A stretch of DNA of 64,000 nt from Yamagishiella unicocca (lineage: Eukaryota; Chlorophyta; Chlorophyceae; Chlamydomonadales; Volvocaceae): contig BDSL01000152.1 in assembly GCA_003116995.1 (NCBI GenBank), positions 62,001 through 126,000 of the forward strand, written 5' to 3'. The notes beneath the pieces are model-generated. The model was not told the origin of the DNA. It saw nothing but the letters and a program-made list of their open reading frames with translations, and did no database searches. Both the position numbers and the translations under genes were made by a program. This document shows, one piece after another, positions 10,293 to 22,200 of the stretch; position 1 is the first letter of the stretch, and each line of letters opens with the position of its first letter.

Positions 10293-13200
10293 ATGAGCTC
10301 CTATGCGGAGCTATACCAGCAGCAAGGGGGACTGCTGGCCACTGACGCTCGGAATGGCTACACGGACCTGTACCTGCAGCAGCAAGCAGAGGCGACCTCC
10401 AGGCGCTCCTATTCAATCGATCAGTACAGAGGGGCATCATCTGCGCTGGATGAAGAAGTCGTGCGCTACTTGGCAGTTCCATCGCCCGAGCGCCGGGAGC
10501 AGGGAAGCTATGCTGCTATCGCTGCTGCGGCAGCAGCGTCTGCTGCAGCCAGCGCCTCGGGTCATACAAGAGACGAACGGTCGCCGCTAAGGACCGGTGG
10601 TGCAGCAGATGGCGGGTCCCCGTCGCCGTCCCCCCCTAGGCAGAGGGTGGATCCGAGCGTGTCCAGGTGCGCGGGAAAGCGGGACGGGCGACCGCGCATC
10701 GTCGCGGTGAAGGCCTGCATAGCCCAGGTGTAGGTGCGCGAGCCATGACAGTGGGAGTATAGGGTACGTAGCGCCTGCAGTCTACTGAGTACGAACCCCT
10801 TGTGGGTTAGATTGCCATGATACGTGGCTACTCCTAATTAACGTTATCCCACCTCGTCACCTGCGTGGTGGCGCCAGGCCAGCCACCACGATCCTCGCGC
10901 AGGCGACCGCCATGCGTGCTGCCAGGTTAAGGCAGCTGGCTCAGCGGCAGCAGCAAATCCAGCAGCCGCAGCCGGCCGCACCGCCAGCCACGGCAGGCAG
11001 ACGGACTGGCAGGCAGCCCGTGCTGCTTTCCACCGTACTGCAGCAGGCGCCGTACCTGTACGACAGGCAGCGACTTTCGGCTGTGGAACGCTTCATTGAG
11101 AGCGTTGATCCCGTCCCGGCTCGCTACACGGAGGCGCAGGTTGGTAGGGCGAGGGGGCTTTGGTCCGAAAGAAGCCCGGGTAGAGATCATTAACCATGGC
11201 TGGGGGGGGACGTCGGAGGCAATGAAAGTCTCACGGTGTCGTCGTCTGAGGTAGTACATTTGGGTCGCCTGTAACAAAGTCATCCACGTGAACCCCTAAT
11301 CGAGCAGTCCGTAAGAGGTCAGGAAAAGGAGGGATAGGTTCGAAACGTACGCAAGCGTAATTGGCTGGAGCCACGGGGTGGCCTATCCTGGTCACGAGAC
11401 GTGCGTGAAAGACTGGGTGTCGTGTTGGTGCATGCGTGCTAGAGTATCATTATCTGCGTGCCTCCACCTTTGGAACGAGCGGGCTCCTACATTGGCACAC
11501 AGAAAGTCAATGCCGCTCGCATTGAGCCGCCGCTCAGTCCACCTTGTCCCCGTTCACACCTCCCTTCCTCCCCTTCCTCACCGCCACTCCTCGTGCACGG
11601 GTTTCCCCCGCCACTCCTGCGCCGCCGCTGCCCAGGTGGTGTTCCTGAGCAAGAACTCCCTGACCAGCGTGGCGGGCCTGGAGCAGTTCCGGGACCTGCG
11701 AGTGCTGGGCCTTGCGGACAACCTGCTAGCGGATCCGGACCAGTTGGAGGCTCTGGCGGCGGCCTGTCCGGCGCTGGAAGCGCTGTCGCTGGACGGGAAC
11801 CCGCTAGCCTTTGTGCCGCACTACAGGTATGTGTGTGGGGATGGCATAAAGGCCGTTGACGCGGAAAGGACAGGCGTGTGTGTGTGTGTTGGGGGGGGGG
11901 GTGAGGGGCCCGCGCCGGGGGGCTAGCGCGCGGGCAGATTGCCATGCATGGTGCATCGGGCTGGGGACGTTTGGTGGGATGCGCCCGGTTGGGAATCGAT
12001 GGTAGACGGCTGCAGCCCGGCCGGGGCAGTGAAATCCTGTACAGCATTGTGGTGACATGGCCCTATCCGCGCCCAGCAGCCGTTTAGCTCTTCCGATGGG
12101 TCGCTGCGGCGCCTACCCCCCCCCCCGGCGCAACGCAGGTCCCGCGTGCTGCTGGCGCTGCCCAGCCTCAAGTCGCTGGACGGGCGGCCCGTGACGGCGG
12201 AGGACCGCGCAGCGGCCCCGGCGGCGGTTGCGACGGAGGAGGCCACGATGGCGGTGCTGCTGCGCAATGCATGCGAGGTGCACAAGATGGTGCGTGTGGT
12301 GCGACCCTTGTGGTGCCGCGACGGGGGGCTGGGCTCAACGATCCAGGAGATCTGGGACAGAGGATGCTTGAGCTTTTGTGCTGTGTCCGCGGCTAGCTGG
12401 AGTCCTCGCGTCTGCCGGATTACACCCCCCCCTTCCGCCACGGCCCACGGGTTTCCCCTCAACCACACCCCCGTCAAGTGCAATCCCGCCCCGCATCTTT
12501 CGGCCACCCACAGGCCAGCGTGGTGCAGCGCGCGCAGATGCACATGGAGCTGCTGCACGTCATGCACAGCAGGGGCGCAGTGCTGCGGCGCATGGAGGCG
12601 CTGGGGGACGCGGCGGCAGGCGCGGGGGGGCGCAGCTTGTCGCGACTGGTGGAGGTGTGGGACTACGAGGGCTTCCTCAGCGTGGAGGTGCGTTGGGGAG
12701 GGTGGCATGAAAACAGGTTACGAGACACGGATACACCCTCATGGGGAGGGGAGGGGAAGGTATACAGTAAATCCGCGAATCCAAGGTCTTCGGCCGGGGG
12801 GGGGGCCATGGAAAACCCGTGTTCGAAGGAAAACCATTTGGGACATACGTTTGGAGATGCTGCGTTGGGGGTGGGGTGGTGGCGTCATGTAATGAGGTGC
12901 AGGTGTGACGTCAGCAGGAACGAGGTCTCCGCCGGGGCAAGGGGGGGGGTCGGGGATTGTGGAGGGGCGGGGGCGCAAAACTACATCCAAAATGGGGCAT
13001 CGGCGCCGGAAAGGACATCTGGACGGTCCCGGTGCTCCCTTCCTCCTTTTCACCTCCGGATCATCCAGCGCATGTCGTGCTCGTGCCTGCGTACCTCGAC
13101 TGCGTGCCCGACTGCTCCCCGCCCTCCACCCGCTGTTGGAATCATTCCGTGCCGACGACCTTCCAGGAGCGGCGGAAGATTCGTGGCGCGCTCCTGCGCG

Positions 13201-16200
13201 AGGTGGGCCGCATGTTCCGTCAGCTCAAGGCGCAGCAGGTGGCGGCTCGGGAGGGACCGTCCTGGGAGGACGCCTTTGCGCAGGTGCGGAAACTTGGGTG
13301 CGCATCGTGTGTGTGTGGAGGGGGGGCCGGCGTATCGTGTCCTCGCGCTGCTGGTGTTACATCTGCGGCAGCCCAGGCAGGGGTGGGAGATAAGACACGT
13401 GGTCACGTGCCTCTTTCCTCACTACTGCATCGCACCGCTGGCTCCCGCAAAGGAGTACCACCGCGTGACGATAACCAGGCTGATTGCCCGCCCCAGTATG
13501 CTTCCCCAACAAGCCTTGTCACGAGGCTCGGCTCTTAAAATCGTCCTGGCTCACCCATCAACGCACACGGGAATTGCCTACCTCCACCACTCGCGTCACG
13601 GCCGCCTGCTACCCCTGGCCCCCCCCCTCTCAACAGGTCATGACCGCCCAGCAGCAAACCACTGCAGCGCTGCTGGACATCATGTCGCAGTGCCAGACCG
13701 CAATGGACGAAATGCTCAGGGGCATGGCGGCGCCGCTGGCGTACGGCCGCAGCGGCGGCCTCGGCGGATCGGACGGCAGCGGGGGCAGGGAGCGGTCGGG
13801 CGGCAGCGAGGGCCGCGGCGCGCGAGCACGCGTGTTGCGCGAGGCCGAGGCGGACGTCGAGCGCAACCGGGCGATGCGGCGGGAGCGCGAGGAGGTCCTG
13901 GCGGAGTTCCGGTAGGCCTTGGATGCCGGGATGGAAGCAGGCCCCGGAAGAACAGAGGAGGGGCTTATGAATCTGGGACACGAGTGGGAGGTGTCAGGGT
14001 CGCCGGGGGCAGTGAGGGCGGCTTTGCGGGTTGTCCCCGGAGGCGCGGGGAGAGGAGTAAAGGTGCTGGCGTGTGTCAGGACCATGTTTCGTCGCTGTGG
14101 CATTGGGTGGCCGGGGAGGGTTGAGGGCAAAGGTGCCTGTGTATGAGCCGGCCACCTTGTTTGGGGCGATGACTTCCGTTCTCCCGTCAGCGTGGCCACG
14201 AACCTCACCGGCGTGCTTTAACTGAGTCTTAGTGGCGGTCAGCTCCAAACCCCTCCTTGAACAAGGAAACGTTTCCCTTTTCATCGTACGACGTGCGTTG
14301 TCGTGCCGTACAGGGACACGGCCCTAAAGCGCTCGCGTAGCAGCCCAACCCCAACAAGGTCTGCGCTGCGGCCCGCGCTCAAGCCCGCGCTCAAGCGCAC
14401 GGCGCAGTCGCGGCCGCGGAGCGGCGGCAGCGGCGGCGACGGAGGTTACGGCAGCGACGGTGCCGACAACGAGGACGATGAGGACTACAGCCGGCGCGCG
14501 TCGCTGTCCCCTCCGCGGTGGCAGTCAGCCCGCTCTTCACCCATGGCCCCCCAGGCCGTTGAGAGGCTCATGCGCGCAAGGCGGGGCGTGGTGCCCACTC
14601 GCAGCAGCGTGTCAGGGGCCGGCGGGTCTGGCGCGGCGCGGGGCGGCGACGCTGCCGCTGCCACCTCGATAAGAACCGCCTCGGCGCCGGCCTCGCAACA
14701 GCAGCAGCAGGCGCCGCGGTCAGGTGGCGGGGTGGGCTTCAGCGAGGGCGGCTCAGGCGGCGGGCGGGGCGCCAGGAGACCGGCGTCGGCGGATCGCGCA
14801 CCGCATCGTCAGCAGCGCGCGTCGCCTGGCTCCATGGCTAGGGGCAGGACAGGGCAGGGCGCCAGCTCGGGAAGTGCGGCGACGCGGGCTGTGCCAGCGG
14901 CGGCAGCGGTGGGAGGCCACCGCAGGTCGAAGTCGGTGGACGCGGCGACGTTTCGCCGCGCCAGTGGCTCGGCGGCGGCGGCTAGGGCAGCGCAGCAGCG
15001 ACGTCGGTCGACGTCAATCTCGCCTGAGAAGGCAAGTCCTGGGCGGGCGGCGAACTTGCTCAAGCGTAGTTACCGCTATGTGGGCCGGTTTACGTTGTTT
15101 TTGTTGCGGGCTGGTGTATCGCTGCGACAGGTGTGCGGTGCAGCGAGGTGCCTGATGGGCACCGACTCTGACCACACACCGCACCTTGTGTTACTCCTGC
15201 AGGACCCATCGCCGCCGTCTTCCCCGTTGCAGCAGCCTGTCTGGAGGCCGGCAGGCGCCGTGCGCGGTGAGTGGAACGCGGGTGCACCAATGCAGGTCCC
15301 TCCCTCCATTCCCCTCCCCGGCATTGGGTCTCCTAGTCAGCCACGCCCTAGTGTTTGGAACCGTGCGCCCTACCAGGATTCTTCCCTTCCCATTTAGCCC
15401 GCAAAACACACACTTCCCCCTCGCGGATGGGCGTCCTCATCAACTCACGTTCGCCTGCCCTTCGCCTGCCCCGCGTATGGCTCCACGGCTGCACACAGGC
15501 TGCGGTCGCCGCTCCGCGTCCTCCTCACCGGACTACAAGGAGGCGGCGCAGGCGGTGTCGCGGGCCGCCCGGGCGCAGCTGGAGCGCAACCAGGCGGAGG
15601 CGGGCACCTGCCCAGAGCACGTCCACGCGCTCGCCGCTTCCACCGCCGCGGCCGCGGCGGCAGGGCTTGCGCCCGGATCCGCGGCCGCGTGGTCTGCCGT
15701 GCCCCCCCGCGGTCTCACGTCGTCGCCCTTGATTCTCGGCCGCCGCCACGGTGCTTCCCCTGCACCGGCAGGGGCTGCCTCCTACTCCCTCGCTGGGGGC
15801 TCGTCCCAGGGCGGCGCCGGCCTGCCTTCGGCCCGGAGGTCCCTGGAGGGCGCGCTGATGGGCGTGCCGACCTTCCGCTCCATGCCACAGTCTGCTGGCG
15901 GCAGGGACGCGCTTGGGTCCGCGACCCGTGGGTCGCCCACGTCCAGGCTGCGCGCTTCCTCCCCAGCGGCCCCAGGCGCCACATCCGGTGGCGGCGGCGG
16001 CGGCGCGCACGCGGCGGTGGCCTCGGCCCGCATTGACGACCTGCGCCGGCAGGTGGAGGAGTCGGCTCGTGAGACTGCCCGCCTCCGCTACATCGCTGAG
16101 ATGGCCGTGATGCCGCTGCCGGTCCGCCTGCCGCCAGCCGCTGAGGCCGAAGCAGCTCCCTCCTGGTCAGCGCCACTGCAGCCGCCGTTCCATGCGCCAC

Positions 16201-19200
16201 ACGCGCACACATCGGCGCAGCCGCCGTCTTGGTCGGCGGCAGCCATGACGAACCTGTCGGCCGGCAGCAACACCACAATGTACGATGCCGTCAGCGCAGG
16301 GGCTCGGGTGCCGTACGATCAGGCCGCCCCGTATCAGTCCAGGCCAGAGACAGGGCTGCAGGGGCAGCACTGGCCACGCCCTCCAGAACAAGAGCGGGCC
16401 CCTCAGGACGCCTGGGGCGGTATGGCCGGTCTCGGCTCCGCAGGTGGAGACCACCCCGGCCTGACGCTGCGGCCAATGGGGTGGAACCCGGTGGCTCCCA
16501 GGGGGCCCTCGGCCAGCCCGCAGCCACAGCCGCAGGTGCCGCCCCCATCACTGCAGCCGCACCGAAGCTCCTGGACGGGTCCCCTGAGCGGCGCCCCGCA
16601 GCCGTACGAGTACGGGCGAGCGGTAGGCGCCGAAGGTTCCGGTGCGGGTTTCGTTGACCTGTACCCCTCGGTCCAGCAGGTGCCGCCTGCACCGCATCAG
16701 CCGTTGCGGTCCTCCTGGTCTGGTCCGCTGGGCAGCACCGGGATGGGTCCGCCCGGGTACGACCGTACGGCGTCACGTGCTGGCGCGGCGGGATCCGGTC
16801 CGGGCATGGTTGACCTTTATCCCGCAATGCAGCAGCAAATGCAGCAGCAGGTGCGGTCTCTGGAGACGCAGAGGGACGGGCGCTGGACTTCCCCACGGGA
16901 CGCGATTCCGGGCGCGGTAGGTGGCGTCGGGCGCTCGGGCGGGACTGAAGGCAGGCACCCGCTGTCGGATCAGCACCTGCCGATGCAGCAGCAGCAGGAG
17001 TGGGCGCAGCAGCCGCAGTGGCAGTCCCCTCACGGACACGGCGCCGATGCGGCTGCTGGTCATCAGCCAGCGCAGCCTCCCCAGAGGCAGCCTCCCACGC
17101 AGCCCCTGCAGCTGCGGCTGCAGCCGCCCACCGTGCAGCAGCAGCAGCAGCACTTCGACCACCCGCAGCAGCGGCAACAGCAATACGAAGCGGCGCCCAG
17201 CTTCCCCGGCGGCAGCTGGCCGCCGCAAGCCGCCGCCTCGGGTCCCTCCTTCGCGTACCCTCCCCGCGCGCCAAGCCCGCCGCCTGGTTCCGGAGCGACG
17301 CCCCTCTTTCCGCCGCTGGCGGCGGCCTACGTGCCGCCCTCCGCGCCGCCGATGTACGACGAGCTGCCGCTGTCGTCGCTGGTGGAGGCCGACCAGGTGA
17401 CCTTGGACGACTTCAGCGTCATGCGCGCCAGCCTGGATGTGGTGCCGCCAGGCAGCATGCAGCCCTCGGTGACAGGCACGCCAAGCTACAACAGCCAGCA
17501 GGCGTACGGCACGGCGCCCGGGTTCCAGTTCCAAGGCGCGCCAATGGATCCGGGCGCGCGGCAGGGAGGAGGAGGAGGGGCGTTTGCGTCACCGTGGCAG
17601 CAGCAGGAGCTGCAGCAGCTGCCTCATGGCGGTGACGCATGGGGCGGCGCCGTGGTCCCTGGTGAGTGGGATGGAGCATCTGGGATGCAGCATGGGATGC
17701 AGCATGATGCAGCATGGGATGCATGGGATGCCGCATGACGGTGACGCATGGGTGCCAAATGACGCGCCATGGTCCCTGGGTGAGTGGGATGAAGACCTAG
17801 GGGAGAGGCGGAGGGGGCTCCACTCCTGGTTGCCGCGGGAGCTGCGACGCCTGGATGGGTATGAGAAGACCCCCAGTGGGGTAACAGGAAGACCCCCAAA
17901 GGGGGGGTGCCGCTGGTCATCGGCACGACGGCCCTGATACGACCTCATGAAAGCAACGCAACGCACCTTTTTGAACTGGACGACGCACCAGTGCCCTGCC
18001 TTTGAACAGCACTAATGCAATCCCTGAAGCTGGCAAGCGCCCTTGAGTTCCCCCCCTCAACGCCAGGTGGTTTCTGCCCTCCGTTTCCTATGTCGTGTAA
18101 CCCCTATGTCGTGTAACCGGGTGGGTCTTCTCGCTACCCCCACCCCCACCCTCACCGCCTGGCCGCGTGCCGTACACCGTGACGCGCAGGCATGGAGTAC
18201 GACGACCTTCCGCGGCCTCGCACCAGCGCCTCCATGGCGACTCCCGTCTTCACGCTGCGCGGCCCGCCCAACACGGTCGGCACCGCCGTGCCCATCACCC
18301 CCGGCGCCACCACGATAGTGAGCGTGGTGGACGACGCCGGCGGCGGCGGCAGCGCCACTCGAGTGCAGGTGGAGGAGGTGATGGCGGAGGACAGCAACGG
18401 CTCCAAGGACCAGCACATCCACTTGCACATCCACCCGCCCCCCGTGCATGTAAGTACGCGTGTCCGTAGCAGGCGGTGACCAACTCCCATATTCCTCCCC
18501 GCGCTGCTCGGCTCCTCCCTTCCTGACCCAGTGCACCTGGCCCCGTCGTGACTGCGTCTGCCCCATTGTGTTGTTCCTCCCGCAGGCGCCTGACACCGGC
18601 GGCACCGACGTCTCGACGCCGCAGCTGTTCCTGCAGGCAGCCCCGGAGCACCAGCGCTCGGCCGCTGCCGCGCCGCCGCCGCTCTCCCACGGCGGCGCAG
18701 CCGCGGACGCCATGTCCGCCGGCCTGGGCTTGCTGGTGCAGCCCGGCTCGCCCTTGCATGAAGCCCTGTCGGCCGGCAACCTGGTGTACGAGAAGATCGA
18801 GCGGATCAAGCCAGCGGGTCGCGCGGGCTCGCCGCATGGTCGAAAGGGCGCGAGGGCGGCTGCGACCGGCGGCGTGACAGCTAGCTCTGCAGACGACGGC
18901 CGCGGTCGCGAGGGCCGGTCGGCAAGAAAGGGCGGCCGCAGGAAGGGCGGGGGCAAGCCCAGCGGGACGCCGTACAGCGGGACGCCGTACAGTGGTGGCG
19001 GGGGCGGTGGCGGGGGCGACGCACCTCGCAGGCGCGGCGAGCAGCCGGGCTTTGGGTATGGCCACCACGACAGCAGCCGCAGCGGCCTTGGCAGCAGCAC
19101 CGGCATGGATGGCAGCGGCGTCAACGCCAGCAGCGGCGGCGGCGGCAGCCATGATGCAGTCCACGGCCGCAGCGAGGAGGGGGAGTACGAGGAGGGGGAG

Positions 19201-22200
19201 GGGTCCTATGCGGGCGCCTCTGTGGGAGGCGGCGCAGGCGATGAGGAGCGCGGGAGGCCGCGGAGTGGAGCTGCAGCGGGCAGAGACCATGGCGGGGACA
19301 GCGATGGCGACGACGGGGACGACGACGTCGACTATGGCAAGGGCGACGACGACGATTTCGACGGTGGTGACGGTCACAGCCGAGGGGGCAGCGGCCACAG
19401 CCGCAGCCCGGGGAGACGCAACGTGACTGGCGGCGGCGGTCGACGCCCCGACCAGGGCAGCCCGGGTGACAACGATGGGCGGAGGTCCAGGCAGGGCTTC
19501 CAGGTGCCACCGGCGCTGCAGGAACAGGTGCGGCTGGGGGGCGTGAGGGCATCGGCCTCTAGCTATGAGGGGCAGTCGGTGCAGATGCCGAAGCGGGGCG
19601 GCGTCGATGACGGATGCGCTGCTGTGCGGAGTGGTTGGTTCCGACTCCTCTCCTCTCCGCTCCTCCGTCCTAGCCACACTTACTCTTAGCTGTGCTCTGC
19701 TTACGCGGCCCGGGGAGATGTGTCGGGCGGGCATGGCGCCCTCGAACTCATCACACCCTGCACAAATGCGCACCGGCAGCACCCTCAGGTTCGCACCTGG
19801 GCATACCCCGGCCTCTTCATCTCCCCCCAACCCGCCTGCCCAACCCCCATTTTCGCCATGGCAGTACGCGACCCTCCAGCGGCAGCTGGCCGAGCAGGCG
19901 GCCATCAGCTCCAGCCTATCCGAGCAGCTGCAGCAGCTGCACAGCCTGGTGAGGCAGGCGGAGCCCCCGCGCCAGGACCCGCCTCAAGCGGAACCCGCCG
20001 CACAGCAACCGCAGCGTCAGGGCCGGGGCGGCCTCGACGAGGGCGACGAGGGCGAGGCCGCAGCAAGCCCCCACGCGCAGCGCAGCCCGCGTGCGTCCGA
20101 AGACGAGGGCGGCGGAAGAACCCTCAGCGCCAGCTCCTCCCAGCACGACCGGCTGCACCAGCAAGCTGCTCCGGCCGATGGCCTGTCCCCAGCCGCCGTG
20201 CCGGCAGCTGCGCAGCCAGCGCTGTTACGGGGTGGTGGCGGCGTGGCCGCACACGGTCCTCTGCCTGTGAGCCCGGTGGCACCGGGCTCGGGCGGAGGGA
20301 GCCCGCGCTCCTCCTACCACTCCACGCTCTCCATCCAGGCGACCACCCCACACTCAGCCGCTGCCGCTGCTCCTGAGCGCGCGGACGAGGAACGAGGACA
20401 GCAGCTGCAGCCGCGCGCCGGGGGCGTTCCAGAGCAGATCCAGGCTCAGCTGCTCCGGAACCGTGCCATTCAGGAGCAGATCTCCAGGCTGGGGGAGCAG
20501 TTGGCGGGAGCGGGAGGGTACGGCGCCGGTCTCGAGCTGTCTCCGGAGCTAGCGGCGACGTTGGCGGGCTTGGCGACCACGGTAAGACCGAGGGGCGGGT
20601 TGAAGGGCGACGGCTTGTCCCCATCACACGCGGTGCGGCGTTTTGTGCGTAATCGCGAGCGGTGTCGTATCATTGGTAAGCGGCTTTCTAACGGCGTCGT
20701 TGTGGGAGGCTGGGGGTTCAGTGCTGTACCGAAGTACGAGTACGAGCGGTGGTTACGGTCCAAGCTCTGTGGTCAGGACGCCACCGACGCACCCCTGCCC
20801 TGCTTCCCCCACCTGGCTATATCCTGGTCCCGTCAATCGCGTGAAGAGCGCGCCGCTGCCCCCCGGCACGCTGCGCGCGCTGGAGCAGCAGCTCGTGGGG
20901 CTGACGCTGGAGAAGGAAGCTGTGGAGCGAGTGCTGCTGCAGGAGCAGGCGGAGGTGCGGATGCTGCAGCAGGAGCTGGGCGTCATGGGGCAGGTCGCGG
21001 ACGCGCTGGAGGAGTCGCAGGCGCAGCTGCAGGTGGGCTGGTGGGGCAAGCGTTGCGCGGGGTAGGAGAGGAAACCCCGTGTGTCGGCGCTGGAAAACAA
21101 ACCGATTAGGAATCTAATAGGTCTATTAGTACCCAAAGATCTATTGGTACAGCCGCGTCACGCGTGGGCGACACTGGATGCATACGTGCGCCTAGCTTGT
21201 AACAGCTTAGCGGTGGGCTTGGCAGGTGCTAAGGCCGCGGGCGCTGGCTCAGGTCAGGGGTCATTTGAGACCCGCTGAGCGATGCGCGGAGGCTGAGGAT
21301 GTATCATGTGGCTTGCTTCCGGCTTCGGCTGCCTTGTCACGGTTTGTCGTACAGCGGTCCTGCAGTGGCCCCATGGTTTGGAGGTTCGTACGCTACGGTG
21401 TCCAGACAACGCTGTGTTATAGTTGGTGTGTCTGCACTCCTTTGCTTGTCCAGGAAACCCGTCTAGCCGTTGCGCACCAGCAGCAGGAGCTGCAGGAGCG
21501 GGAGCAGCAGCTGGCGGCCTGCCAGGACCGGGAAGCTGCACTGGTGGCGGAGCTAGCCGCGGAGAAGGAGCGGGTAGGGCAGGGCGGGGCAGCGAGAAGA
21601 AGCTGAAGGCGTCGCTGTGTTTTTGTGCCGATGACGTTTGGGTACAACACTTGGGTTGCCACACGGTGCACTGCTCTTTCCTGCCCTTCGCTCCTCACCA
21701 ACCACAACCCACGCGCTGACGTCATCAGGTGGGACCTGCTGCCCCCTCCGCTCCCCGGCCCCAGGCCGCCAGCCAGGTCTCCGCCATTGCCAGCTACTTC
21801 GAGCAGCAGTTCGAGGACGCTCGCACGGCTGTCGTCGCGGAGCTCCGGGACCAGGTCAGGGCCGCTGGGGCCTGCAGTAACTGGCCTGCTTCACACCCCT
21901 TTCCCAGTTGCCGCCACTAACGGACTGAGTGTTGCCCCTCACGCAGGTTGCGGCGCTGCACGCCGACCGAGCCTCGCAGCCTGAGACCGCCTCACAACCC
22001 AGCAGCACCTCCCAGCTCAACAACCCCTCGCAACCCCGCAGCGGCTCCCAGCCGGATTCCCTCGTCACCGAGTACACCTCTCAGCTGGCTGCCCTGCGCA
22101 GCGAGTACCTCTCACCAGCGGCCAGCCTCAGCGTGGGCCGCACAGCGCCCCTGGAGGGGCAGCTGTCGTCGCGGGCGGATGCCGGACGCACCGACCCGGC

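Noticed and set aside
17738..18198. Gene boundary inside the giant gene at the stop near 17,738
   Set aside because: The stop lies beyond a good donor (gtgagt at 17,662); splicing to 18,190 restores a Gly codon in phase. A boundary cannot be fully excluded without transcripts.
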